Source: Poriferisodalis sp963663635 (GTDB lineage Bacteria; Actinomycetota; Acidimicrobiia; Acidimicrobiales; Poriferisodalaceae). From it: a stretch of DNA of 64,000 nt. The DNA lies in NCBI GenBank assembly GCA_963663635.2, contig CAXXMY010000006.1, positions 124,001 through 188,000 of the forward strand, written 5' to 3'. The position numbers and the translations under genes were made by a program. A model generated the notes under the pieces. It saw nothing but the letters and a program-made list of their open reading frames with translations, had not been told where the DNA came from and searched no databases. Positions 35,192 through 45,236 of this stretch are shown here, piece after piece; positions within the stretch are counted from its first letter, which is position 1, and each line of letters starts with the position of its first letter.

Positions 35192-35194
35192 GAC

Positions 35195-36837
35195 CCTTCC
35201 GCAATCTTGTTCCAGATCGACTTGACCTCACCCCCGATCGCTTCAAAACGCTCGTCTCTAATCGCCGCTTCGCAGTCCTTTAGCCATTGTTCGGCCTTCT
35301 TGATGTTGGGAAGCGACTCGATCGCTGTCTGAGCCTCTTCCAACAGTGGGAGTAATTCCAACAGCCTGTCGGCAATGGGTCGCCATGCGCTCTCCAGCTG
35401 CTGACGAAGTTGTTGCGCATGTTCGCGGACACGGCTGGTTGCCTGTTCCACGGTTCCATAGCCAGAGACCAAGTGATCTGCGAGTTCTTCATCCCGATTC
35501 GGAGAAGCACCCCATGTGGTCCATGCGACATTGAGTTCGGAGAAGTCGACTTCGGGAACATGCAGGGCCGCATCAGCGAGTATCTCCGGAGGCGACGTCA
35601 CGAGTGCGTGGACCCTGAGTCGTGCTGCTTCAAGTGCTGCCTTGGCCGTCCGGATGGTCGCCGCAGCAGAGCGGAGGCGTTCTATCTCGCGCCTGGCTTC
35701 TTGAACCCAATCGCCATGTAGCGCTGCATCTTGCCCACAGATGGGGCAATCACTATCTCCCTGAAGCTCATGGAGCCTAATCGCCGACTGGAGCAACATG
35801 GCTAGGACATCCGCTTGATCTGCGTTGCTGCTCCCGAGCGCTTCGAGCTTCTGCGCAGCCTCCTGGAGAGTGTCGGAGTCATCAACTACTCGTGCCTCGT
35901 CGGGCGGCTCGAGCTGTGCCAGTCCCCGGAGCAGTTGCTCGCTCCCCGCTGAGGATTGCACAGTGCCTTCAACAACATCTTTGACTGCCGCGACGTCCCA
36001 AGTGTCAGTGAGGGCCACTCCTACAAGCCGCGCACGCTCATCTTTCGATCCTCCAAGCATCGGGAGGATGTCGCTGACAGCCCCAATGCCATCCCTGCGC
36101 GCTCCCTCGGCTGACTTCCTCGACTCACCCAGCTGGCGAAGCGGTTCCTGGAGGGACTGCAAACCGAGCATTGGTGCAAGAGCCTTTTAACGATCGGATG
36201 GCCCTCCTTCGACGATCTTTGCCAATTCAGCGTAGGAGAGAATCGGTCGAAATGCCTCAAGAGCACCGCCCCAGCCCAGGGTCGTCACTTCTCGTGGTGG
36301 ACCATCACCGGCTGTGACCGAGCGCGTAGCCGAGCCGAGACCTTCACTACCCCAAGCTGCGCTGACCCTGTGGGAATCAGAACGGCCGTCGAACCGTAAC
36401 CTCACTTCCGCTCGAGGGTCGATGGGAAGATGGAGGTTTCTCCATCCAGCCTTCCATTCGACGGACCGACCCGACCAACGCAACGAATCTCCCGTCAGTG
36501 CAAACTCAGCGCCCTCAACGATCGACGATTTGCCCGATCCATTGCGTCCGGTCACGAGAGTGAGACCCGGTCGCGGGTTCAGCGAGAGTTCACAGGCAGG
36601 TCCAATTCCTCGGAAACCCTGAACACGAATGCTCTCGATATAGCAACGAGGGAGTTTCCGTTGTTCGCCCGCCGCGCTGCTCGTCAATTTGGTTTGGGAT
36701 TTCGCGCCCGTTTCGGTTTGCTCGGCGAATAGAGCTTCGTGGACGAATTGTTGCGCGGCGTCACTGATGTCGGCGGCACCGAGTCGTTTGAGCACTTCGT
36801 TGCGTAGTGGGTCATACATCACACAGCTCGTTCTCAA
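35195..36837 (-). pseudogene. SMC/RecN-like ATPase, 5' fragment with internal stop
   Basis: N-terminal and middle parts of an ABC-type ATPase of the SMC/RloC-like kind. Walker A is in VTGRNGSGKSS. A TAA at 36187-36189 interrupts the frame between IVEGGPSDR and KALAPMLGL, where a tyrosine codon would fit. The same frame then continues through a coiled-coil region with a zinc-hook motif CPICGQ. It is cut by the IS30 element after KIAEGS. The first 60 residues (DPLRNEVLKRLG...) form a small helical domain before the ATPase. Zinc-hook ATPases of this kind often serve DNA repair or phage defence. The specific role here is not known. Confidence 0.85.
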
Positions 36838-37000
36838 CAGACCTTGGGTTCCTCGGCCCCGGGGCGAGCATATGGTTCCGTTCCTGTGGACGTAGCGGAC
36901 GGCAGGCTTTCCCGATTCTCAGGAGGGGCGGAGGACTCTCCGGATTGGCCCGAGCCTCTGGACAGCTGGGTGAACTCGGTAGCAATCTGGCGACACTCAC

Positions 37001-37006
37001 TACGCT
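37001..37006 (+). promoter_or_regulatory. Candidate -10 element of the amidohydrolase gene
   Basis: TACGCT followed by 7 nt and the ATG at 37014, without a Shine-Dalgarno. It matches the leaderless geometry seen at four other genes in this window. Confidence 0.35.
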
Positions 37007-37013
37007 CACTCCT

Positions 37014-38729
37014 ATGGCTGAGGTCGTGATTCGAAACGGGACTGTTGTCGACGGCAGTGGTGGGCCGGCACGCTTTGCAGATGTCGCTGTCACAGACGGG
37101 TGCATTGCTGAGGTCGGGCGGGTCAGCGGCACCGGATGCCGCGAGATCGATGCAGCGGGCCTTCTGGTCCTCCCGGGCTGGGTCGACGTTCACACCCACT
37201 ACGACGGACAGGCCACCTGGGATCCCGACATGACCCCGTCGTCATGGCACGGCGTTACCACCGCGGTGTTCGGCAATTGCGGCGTGGGGTTCGCCCCGGT
37301 GCAGCCAGGCACCGAGGACTACCTGATCAATCTGATGGAAGGTGTCGAGGACATTCCTGGCACCGTGCTGGCAGAGGGCATGGACTTCAGCTGGACCAGC
37401 TATCCGGAGTATCTCGACGCGCTTGAGCGCACGCCACGGGTCATGGACATCGGCAGCCAACTGCCGCACGGGGCGCTGCGCTTCTTCGTCATGGGCGACC
37501 GCGGCGCCGACCACGCTGAGGTGCCCAGCCCCGACGAGTTGGAACGCATCGAGTCACTGGTGACAGAGGCGCTCAACGCGGGAGCGCTTGGGTTCACCAC
37601 CAGCCGCACGTCGAAGCACAAAGCGGCGGATGGTCGATTGACGCCGTCGTTGTCAGCCGGAGATCCGGAGCTTGCAGCCGTGGCCCGTGGAATGCGCGCT
37701 GCCGGCGCTGGAGTGCTGCAGGTGAACTCCGATTTCGGTCCTGGCGAATTCGCGCACCTGCGTGCGGCAGCGGAGCTCGCCGGGCGGCCGCTGTCGGTAC
37801 TGCTTCTGCAAGTGGATCGCGCGCCCGAATTGTGGCGGGAGACGCTGGCGGACATTCGGGATGCGAACGCGGCGGGGATCGCGGCCAACGGGCAGGTCGG
37901 CTGCCGGCCCATCAGCGTGCTGCTTGGGCTCGACGTGTCGGTCAATCCGTTCGGCAACCATCCTGCATACCAAGAGATCGCGCACCTGCCGACGCCTGAG
38001 CGCGCCCGGAGGCTGCGCAACGACGAGGCCTTGCGATCAGCGCTTGTCAACGACCGGCCGGCCGACGGGTTCAGCACGTGGATGGACTATGCGCTGACCC
38101 GCGCCTGCGAGCTCGGCGAGGTGCCGGACTACGAGCCCCACCCGCGTGACACGGTTGCCGCTCGCGCCGCCGAACTCGGCGTCAGCCCCTGGCAGCTGGC
38201 ACTCGATTTGCTGTCGGAAGGCGATGGCGCGGCGCTGCTGCTCTACCCGTTCGAGAACTACACCGACGGCAGTCTCGACGTGATAAGGGAAATGCTGGCC
38301 GACCCGCACACAATCTGCGGGATCGGCGATGCGGGTGCCCATGTCGGCACGATCTGCGACGCGTCGTATCCGACGTACCTGCTGACGCACTGGGCGCGAG
38401 ACCGCACGCGTGGTGACGGGCTCCCGCTGGAGTTCCTCGTTCACAAGCAGACGCGTGGCAATGCGATGGCGTACGGCTTGGCAGATCGGGGCCTGCTTGC
38501 TCCGGGCTACCGCGCAGACGTCAACGTCGTCGACTTCGATGCCCTCAGCGTGGATCGACCGAAGCTCGTCTACGACCTGCCGACTGGCGGCAAGCGACTG
38601 GTGCAACGCTCAAGTGGCTACCGGCACACTCTGGTGGCCGGTGTCGAGGTGTCTGCGGACGGCGAGTTCACCGGCGAGCGTCCCGGCCGCTTGGTTCGGG
38701 GGGCGCAGCCGGATCCCGTGAGCGGCTGA
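37014..38729 (+). CDS. Amidohydrolase, N-acyl-D-amino-acid deacylase-like
   Basis: Metal-dependent amidohydrolase (571 aa) of the D-aminoacylase group. It has an N-terminal beta domain (VVIRNGTVVDGSGGPARFADV), the metal-binding HTHYDGQATWDP after the first strand of the barrel, VFGNCGVGF and a C-terminal GDAGAHVGTICDAS. The substrate could be an N-acyl-D-amino acid or another cyclic or linear amide. I chose the ATG at 37014, because it starts the family domain. The CoA transferase gene begins immediately after its stop, so both are probably co-transcribed. Confidence 0.88.
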   Translation: MAEVVIRNGTVVDGSGGPARFADVAVTDGCIAEVGRVSGTGCREIDAAGLLVLPGWVDVHTHYDGQATWDPDMTPSSWHGVTTAVFGNCGVGFAPVQPGTEDYLINLMEGVEDIPGTVLAEGMDFSWTSYPEYLDALERTPRVMDIGSQLPHGALRFFVMGDRGADHAEVPSPDELERIESLVTEALNAGALGFTTSRTSKHKAADGRLTPSLSAGDPELAAVARGMRAAGAGVLQVNSDFGPGEFAHLRAAAELAGRPLSVLLLQVDRAPELWRETLADIRDANAAGIAANGQVGCRPISVLLGLDVSVNPFGNHPAYQEIAHLPTPERARRLRNDEALRSALVNDRPADGFSTWMDYALTRACELGEVPDYEPHPRDTVAARAAELGVSPWQLALDLLSEGDGAALLLYPFENYTDGSLDVIREMLADPHTICGIGDAGAHVGTICDASYPTYLLTHWARDRTRGDGLPLEFLVHKQTRGNAMAYGLADRGLLAPGYRADVNVVDFDALSVDRPKLVYDLPTGGKRLVQRSSGYRHTLVAGVEVSADGEFTGERPGRLVRGAQPDPVSG

Positions 38730-39992
38730 GTGACCCGGATCGTGCTGGGGGATGCACCGCATTCGACGGACGTACCCGTGACGTCCGGAATCGAATCCGT
38801 CGAATCGTCACAGCCCTCGGCACTGCCCCTGCCGCTCGCCGACATCATCGTGCTCGACCTCACCATTGCGCGTGCAGGCCCAACTGCGGTGCGCCAGCTC
38901 GCCGACTGGGGAGCGGACGTGATACGGGTGGACGCACCTGACGATGGGTTTGAGGAGGGCCGCCAGGCGTCGCCTGACTACCTCAACATCCATCGCAACA
39001 AGCGCTCGTTGGTCATCGACTTGAAGCACCCGCAAGGCCGAGAGGTCCTCCATTCGCTGGTCCGCAGAGCGGATGTGCTGGTCGAAAACCTGCGGCCGAC
39101 CGTCAAGTACCGTCTCGGTTTCGACTGGGACACGCTGCGCGCTGTCAACCCTGCGCTCGTGATGGCGTCGATCTCCGGTTTCGGTCAGGACGGCCCCTAC
39201 GCCACCCGCGGCGGCGTTGACCAGATCGCTCAGGGGCTCGGCGGCATGATGGCAGTCACCGGCCTGCCCGGACAGGGACCGGTGCGAGCGGGAGTTGCGA
39301 TCAGCGACGTGACTGCGGGCCTGCAACTCGCCATCGGGATCCTCGTGGCGCTTCACGAGAGATCTCGCACGGGGCAGGGCCGGTGGGTTCACACGTCGCT
39401 GCTGGAGTCGATGATCGGGATGCTCGATTTCCAGGCAGCACGCTGGACAGTTGCCGGCGAGGACCCGCCGCAGGCCGGCAACGACCATCCGACGATGGTG
39501 CCGATGGGCACGTACGCGGCGGCCGACGGCTACATCAACATCGCTGCGCCGGGCGGCCGCCTGTTGAGCGCCTTCTGTGCGGAGCTTGGCCTGCCCGGTC
39601 TGACTGACGACGAGCGCTTCTCGTCCTCAAAGAGGCGTTCGGCCAACCGAGCGGCAATGAACGAGATCATCGGCGAACGGCTCGCGATGGCGTCGTGTGA
39701 GGAGTGGGTGGAGCGGCTCAACGCCGTCGGCATTCCGTGCGGACCCGTCAACACAGTCGCCGAGGCGTTCGCCGACGCGCAGGTGCAGCACCTGGGCTTG
39801 GCCGCGCCGGTGCACCACCCAACCGCAGGCGACATTCGCATCATCCGTAATGCCACCCAGATCGACGGCGTGCCGAACGACATTCGCCGCCCGAGCCCCA
39901 CAAAAGGCGAGCACACAGACGAGATCCTCGCCCAATTCGAACTTGACGCGGACGACATCGCCGCACTGCGCGAAAGTGGAGCAGTTCGCTAG
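38730..39992 (+). CDS. CaiB/BaiF (class III) CoA transferase
   Basis: Moves CoA between carboxylic acids. The 420-residue protein has the family fold with VLDLTIARAGPTAVRQLADWGADVIRVD, a NKRSLVIDLKHPQG segment, and the catalytic aspartate region near SISGFGQDGPYA and GVDQIAQGLGGMM. About 35 unconserved residues precede the domain, so a later start is possible. The GTG follows the amidohydrolase stop directly. The pair may hydrolyse an acyl amide and activate the released acid, which is inference. Confidence 0.9.
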   Translation: MTRIVLGDAPHSTDVPVTSGIESVESSQPSALPLPLADIIVLDLTIARAGPTAVRQLADWGADVIRVDAPDDGFEEGRQASPDYLNIHRNKRSLVIDLKHPQGREVLHSLVRRADVLVENLRPTVKYRLGFDWDTLRAVNPALVMASISGFGQDGPYATRGGVDQIAQGLGGMMAVTGLPGQGPVRAGVAISDVTAGLQLAIGILVALHERSRTGQGRWVHTSLLESMIGMLDFQAARWTVAGEDPPQAGNDHPTMVPMGTYAAADGYINIAAPGGRLLSAFCAELGLPGLTDDERFSSSKRRSANRAAMNEIIGERLAMASCEEWVERLNAVGIPCGPVNTVAEAFADAQVQHLGLAAPVHHPTAGDIRIIRNATQIDGVPNDIRRPSPTKGEHTDEILAQFELDADDIAALRESGAVR

Positions 39993-40013
39993 CTCGCCCG
40001 AGTGCAGCGCGCA

Positions 40014-40042
40014 CGGGCGGCGGCCCCGAAGGACCACCGCCC
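40014..40042 (+). terminator. Candidate terminator after the CoA transferase gene
   Basis: GGGCGGCGG and CCACCGCCC form a GC-rich stem with one mismatch about 20 bp after the CoA transferase stop. No T-run follows, as is common in actinobacterial terminators. Confidence 0.4.
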
Positions 40043-40075
40043 GCAAGCGTTCAAGATTGCGTTGTCGAGGTCTGG

Positions 40076-40095
40076 CTCAGATCTGCAGATCTGAG
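40076..40095. repeat. 20-bp perfect palindrome between convergent genes
   Basis: CTCAGATCTGCAGATCTGAG lies between the ends of the CoA transferase gene and metY, 3 bp past the metY stop. It may act as a bidirectional terminator or a protein-binding site. Confidence 0.6.
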
Positions 40096-40098
40096 ATT

Positions 40099-41433
<1,335 letters not shown>

Positions 41434-41515
41434 GGCGATCTCCATTTCTGTCGCCCAATGAGGCGGGCTATGCCTTCTTCGGCTGTATTGGCGAGTGGCG
41501 GGAACTGTACCGGCG

Positions 41516-41540
41516 AAATCCGACCAAATAGGTCGGATTT
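41516..41540. promoter_or_regulatory. 25-bp palindrome upstream of metY
   Basis: Perfect 10-bp arms AAATCCGACC and GGTCGGATTT surround a 5-bp AAATA centre. It lies between the stop of the upstream dehydrogenase gene and the metY start. Only three to four T residues follow the arms, so an operator is favoured over a terminator. Its form resembles dyad sites of Rrf2-type sulfur regulators, but that is inference. Confidence 0.5.
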
Positions 41541-41607
41541 TCTGTGACAGAAGAATGTCGATATATCGGGCGGTCGATTCGGCATCGAAACGCCGGGCCG
41601 CCGCTGT

Positions 41608-42633
41608 TTAGAAGCCGGTTTGCTTGTCGACCACGCCTTCGAGCGGGCGCCCCTCGCGCAGCGCCGCCAGATTGCGGCAGAAGCGTTCGAGATTCCGGCG
41701 AGCCCGGTGCTGACTGGCCCCTGCGGTGTGCGGTGTCATGACGCAGTTCTCGAATCCCCACAGCGGGCTGTCTGCGGGCAACGGCTCGACGGGTGCGACG
41801 TCGAGCGCTGCGCCGCCGATCGTGCCGTTCGCCAACGCACGCTCCAGCGAGGGTCCGTCGATGATCTCGCCTCGCGTCACGTTCAACAGGATCGCTCCGT
41901 CGGGCATCGAGGCGAACATCTCGTCGTTGAACATCCCCTGGGTCGCATCGGTAAGCGGCAGTCCCACGGCCAGCACGTCGCTCGTGGCGACGATGTCGGC
42001 CAGCGCGTCGGGCCCCCCGACCGTGGCCACGCCGTCGCTGGGCTGCACGGGGTACAGGTCCATTGCCTGCACCTTCATGCCGAACGCGACGGCCCGGCGG
42101 GCGAGGTGACGGCCTGTGCCGCCGAACCCCAGAATTCCCATCGTCAGGCCTTCGAGCTCCAGTTCGCTGTAGCGCATCCGCTCGCGGTGCTCGTTGTCCC
42201 ATCCCTCGGGACCGAGCTTGACAGCGGTCGCGATGCGGCGAACCAGTGCCAGCAAAAGCCCGAAAGCGTGGTCGGCGAGGTGACTGCCAACGAGACCCTT
42301 CTCGCCGGTCAGCACAACGTCGCTGTCGAGGAACGCCGGGTACATGAACATGTCGACGCCCGAAGCCGTTGCATGGATCCACCGAAGCCTCAGCGCGGCG
42401 TCGAACAGCCACTGGGGCACGATGCCGAGGATCACGTCTGCCTCCGCAGCCAGCGGCACGCCGTCGCGTGGTCGGTCCACGATGTTCACCGTCGCGCCCG
42501 GCCCTGCCGCGTCGCGGATCGTGGCCTCCTGGGCGGGGCTCACGTCGGGCAGCGTGAGCGTCTTGGTGACGAGCACGTTCAGCGGCTTGGCGGGAATGTC
42601 CAAGATGGTCGGACCCGGTGTGGTTTGGTTCAT
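41608..42633 (-). CDS. D-2-hydroxyacid dehydrogenase (NAD-dependent)
   Basis: A 341-residue oxidoreductase of the D-isomer 2-hydroxyacid family. It has the NAD-binding GILGFGGTGRHLARRAVAFG, catalytic Arg in VTRGEIIDG, Glu in DVAPVEPLP and His in MTPHTAGAS. The ATG at 42633 overlaps the stop of the hydratase gene (ATGA), so the two form an operon. The substrate could be a 2-oxo or 2-hydroxy acid linked to the hydratase product. Confidence 0.88.
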   Translation of the reverse strand: MNQTTPGPTILDIPAKPLNVLVTKTLTLPDVSPAQEATIRDAAGPGATVNIVDRPRDGVPLAAEADVILGIVPQWLFDAALRLRWIHATASGVDMFMYPAFLDSDVVLTGEKGLVGSHLADHAFGLLLALVRRIATAVKLGPEGWDNEHRERMRYSELELEGLTMGILGFGGTGRHLARRAVAFGMKVQAMDLYPVQPSDGVATVGGPDALADIVATSDVLAVGLPLTDATQGMFNDEMFASMPDGAILLNVTRGEIIDGPSLERALANGTIGGAALDVAPVEPLPADSPLWGFENCVMTPHTAGASQHRARRNLERFCRNLAALREGRPLEGVVDKQTGF

Positions 42634-43415
42634 GAGATCACTGCCTCCACGGCTCCGATGCTGCTGTAGTTGGTGGTCCATCGTTGCCCTCGTTCGACAC
42701 GGAAGCGGGAGTATGCGCCCGTGATGACGCATTGCCCGGGTTCGAGGGACAGGCCATGTCGGTGCAGGGTGGCCGCCAAGCGCGCGATTGACAGGTACGG
42801 ATTGTCGACCTCATCGGCGGCGGTGCAGCTGAACTGTTCTTCGCCGTCGCAGGACACCGTGACGGTGCAGCGGTCGAGCGCCTCTGGGGCAGGAGGAGCG
42901 ATGCCCTCGCCGCGCACCACGGCCCAGTTGGTCAGGCTGTCGGCCACCAGCATCGCCAGATTCCCGCCGACGGCGACTCGCACCTCGTTGACCTCGTAGC
43001 CGGCGCACACCACCGAGATGCGCTCGGGCACAGACGCTGGATCGACATCGTCGCCTGCGATGCGCTCGCCGATCACGAAGCACATCTCAGGCTCGATGCT
43101 GACCTTGGAGATCTCGGCCGACGGGATCTGCGCCGGCGAGGTCAGCACCCGGTTGACGTGCCCGAACGGCCGGTCGTCAATGCCGACCGCGGTGCGTGCC
43201 CGATCCGAGGTAAGGCCCACCTTCCAGCCGACATGGACTGCGCCCGCAGCGACGGCTCGACGCTGCACCTCGCATTGGACCGCAAGGCCGTCTTCGAAGT
43301 CGAGGCCGGCGAACGCCTCGGCGGGTGCATCTCCGCCATTGGCATAGAAATTCGACAGTGCATCCGCTGCAGTGAGTTGTGCGGCGTTGAGATCGGTTGT
43401 GCGAGGTGGATTCAC
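42630..43415 (-). CDS. 2-keto-4-pentenoate hydratase-like protein (FAH superfamily)
   Basis: A 261-residue protein of the 2-keto-4-pentenoate hydratase/MhpD type. It carries VGWKVGLTSDRARTAVGID, a metal-binding SIEPEMCFVIGE and CAGYEVNEVRV. Members hydrate 2-oxo-4-enoates or decarboxylate 4-oxalocrotonate in aromatic degradation. I chose the GTG at 43415. A longer frame extends 19 codons upstream but is unconserved. TAAGGT lies 8 nt before this GTG. It is coupled to the dehydrogenase gene by an ATGA overlap. Confidence 0.85.
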   Translation of the reverse strand: MNPPRTTDLNAAQLTAADALSNFYANGGDAPAEAFAGLDFEDGLAVQCEVQRRAVAAGAVHVGWKVGLTSDRARTAVGIDDRPFGHVNRVLTSPAQIPSAEISKVSIEPEMCFVIGERIAGDDVDPASVPERISVVCAGYEVNEVRVAVGGNLAMLVADSLTNWAVVRGEGIAPPAPEALDRCTVTVSCDGEEQFSCTAADEVDNPYLSIARLAATLHRHGLSLEPGQCVITGAYSRFRVERGQRWTTNYSSIGAVEAVIS

Positions 43416-43520
43416 AGCGGCGCACCTTATGCTCGCCCGACTGAGGTTGCAGGCTCCGGCCGGGCTGAACAATCGCAGAGTGCGGTGGGAAGTGGCTCCG
43501 GTCTCAGACCTCTCACCGGC

Positions 43521-44999
43521 TCAGCCCGCGTTGCCCTCCGTCGTGACCGTCTCCACAGTGTTCGCTGCGGCCATAAAGCGTGCGTTGCCGCTGGGCAAGT
43601 CAAGTATTGACCTGCGCAAGGAGCCCCAGCAGGTGATGGTGGTGTCAGTGCGCAGCCCGCACGAATAGCCCCAGCCGGCAACGACGTCGGTGTACGCACC
43701 GTGAGGCACATCAGTTTGGCCGCCGTGATTTGCGCCCCAGCAGGTGATGGTGGCGTCGGTGCGCAGCCCGCACGAGTGATACCAGCCGGCAGCGACGGCG
43801 GTGTACTGGCCGTTGGGCGCACGAGACTGGCCCCAGCCGTTGTGGCCCCAACACTTGATGGATGTGTCGCCGCGAAGAGCGCACGAGTGTTGACTGCCAG
43901 CGGAGATGGCAATGAATTGGCCGAAGAGCCCAACCCCGAGGCGCCGGCCCCAACAAGAGATGGTGGCGTCAACGAGGAGCCCGCACGAATAGATCCATCC
44001 GGCGGTGACCGCCATGAACTCATCGTCGGGCGCCTCGGTCTCACCCTCATAGTCTTGGCCCCAGCAGGTGATGGTGGCGTCGGTGCGCAATCCGCACGAG
44101 TGACCGTCGCCGGCGGCGACGGCGGTGTATCGGCCGGCAGGCGTGGGGATCTCCCCACTGTGTTCGTATTCGTAGCTCTCGCTCCAGCAGACGATGGTGG
44201 CGTCCGCGCGAAGCGCACACCAATGATCGTCGCCGGCGGTGATGGTTGTGTATCGGCCGTCCGGTGTCTCTAGCAGCCCGCCGCCGTGATGGTTCCAGCA
44301 GACGATCGAGTCTTGGGTGCTCAGCCCGCACGCATAGTCCCAGCCGGCGGCGACGGCGCTGAACTCGCCGTCGGGCACCGCAGCCTGGCCGTAGCGGTTG
44401 TTGCCCCAGCAGGTGATGGTGGCGTCTGTGCGCAGTCCGCATGAGAGACCCGCGCTGGCGGCAACGGCGGTGTATTGGCCGCCGGGCACGTCAGTTTGGC
44501 CATCGTGGTTTGCGCCCCAGCAGGTGATGGTGGCGTCTGTGCGCAGTCCGCACGAGTGAGACCCGCCGGCGGCGACGGCGGTGTATTGGCCGTCAGGCAC
44601 GTCAGTTTGGCCGTCGTAGCTTGCGCCCCAGCAGGTAATGGTGGCGTCAGCGTGTAGTCCGCACGAATGGCTATAGCCGGTGGTGATAGCAGTGAAATCT
44701 GGACGGTGAGTGTCGGCTTCCGCGTCGGATGTATCGCGGTCGGCCGCATCGATGTCGGCTGTTTGGTGGACCGCAATCGTGGCCGGGAGGGTCTGTGTCG
44801 TGGGGGCAGCAGAGGGTCTGTTCGTGGCCTGCTGCGGCTCAGCCTCTACTGGCTGGTTGCTGCATGCGGCAGTCAGCAGCAAGATCGCCGCGACTACGGG
44901 CCACACTGGTCCTTTCAAGGTCGGCTGTCGGGGGCGCCGAGAGACGGTTCTAGTTGGCGGTGGACCAGTAGGCGGTGGAAAGGCGTCGATCAGATGCAT
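43521..44999 (-). CDS. RCC1-like repeat lipoprotein
   Basis: A 492-residue predicted lipoprotein with hydrophobic signal ILLLTAACSNQ (lipobox Cys near residue 48), a Thr/Ala/Asp linker, and then ten RCC1/BNR-like repeats of about 37 residues. The typical unit is SHSCGLRTDATITCWG followed by GQTDVP and YTAVAAG. Each repeat keeps two cysteines (SCGL and TCWG), suggesting one disulfide per blade and a secreted beta-propeller-like structure. Repeats 1-3, 6 and 9 are nearly identical. Start is the ATG at 44999, with GAGG 9 nt upstream. The ligand is unknown. Confidence 0.82.
   Translation of the reverse strand: MHLIDAFPPPTGPPPTRTVSRRPRQPTLKGPVWPVVAAILLLTAACSNQPVEAEPQQATNRPSAAPTTQTLPATIAVHQTADIDAADRDTSDAEADTHRPDFTAITTGYSHSCGLHADATITCWGASYDGQTDVPDGQYTAVAAGGSHSCGLRTDATITCWGANHDGQTDVPGGQYTAVAASAGLSCGLRTDATITCWGNNRYGQAAVPDGEFSAVAAGWDYACGLSTQDSIVCWNHHGGGLLETPDGRYTTITAGDDHWCALRADATIVCWSESYEYEHSGEIPTPAGRYTAVAAGDGHSCGLRTDATITCWGQDYEGETEAPDDEFMAVTAGWIYSCGLLVDATISCWGRRLGVGLFGQFIAISAGSQHSCALRGDTSIKCWGHNGWGQSRAPNGQYTAVAAGWYHSCGLRTDATITCWGANHGGQTDVPHGAYTDVVAGWGYSCGLRTDTTITCWGSLRRSILDLPSGNARFMAAANTVETVTTEGNAG
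43620..44700 (-). repeat. Ten degenerate ~111-bp repeats encoding RCC1-like units
   Basis: Blocks sharing CAGGTGATGGTGGCGTC and GCGCAGTCCGCACGAGTG-like segments recur about every 111 bp. Some copies (near 43740, 44410, 44520 and 44630) are almost identical at DNA level, which points to recent duplication or gene conversion inside the gene. Confidence 0.85.
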
Positions 45000-45224
45000 T
45001 GCCGGAATCCTCTGAGCCGAGGGCCCGCACTCAAGGCATGACGCAGCACAGAAGTGAGGAACCTTGGGTTGCACCGCCCGAAGCGCAGCGTAGTTCCGCG
45101 GTTCTGATGCGTTGCTGCTCGTGAGGACAGCGAGCAAGGAAGGGGAGAACGGGTTCCGCTGTCCAGTTTCGGCACCCACCTATTCATGCTTGGGATCGTC
45201 CTTTGCAGCTCACCGGACCCGCCG

Positions 45225-45230
45225 TAGGGT
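45225..45230 (+). promoter_or_regulatory. Candidate -10 element of the ArsI-like gene (leaderless)
   Basis: TAGGGT, then 6 nt, then ATG at 45237, with no Shine-Dalgarno. Confidence 0.42.
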
Positions 45231-45236
45231 GGGCTC

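Noticed and set aside
34186..35283. 365-codon rightward frame over the IS30 element
   Set aside because: Antisense of the transposase. It crosses the IS boundary and shows no domain.
32934..36837. Programmed frameshifting or stop readthrough in the ATPase locus
   Set aside because: Four lesions of different kinds plus an IS insertion are better explained by decay. No slippery heptamer with a downstream structure is evident.
41446..41607. SAM riboswitch before metY
   Set aside because: No S-box-like multi-helix core could be recognised. Only one strong palindrome is present.
43620..44700. CRISPR or DNA satellite
   Set aside because: The roughly 111-bp periodicity matches protein repeats of an RCC1-like product in one open frame.
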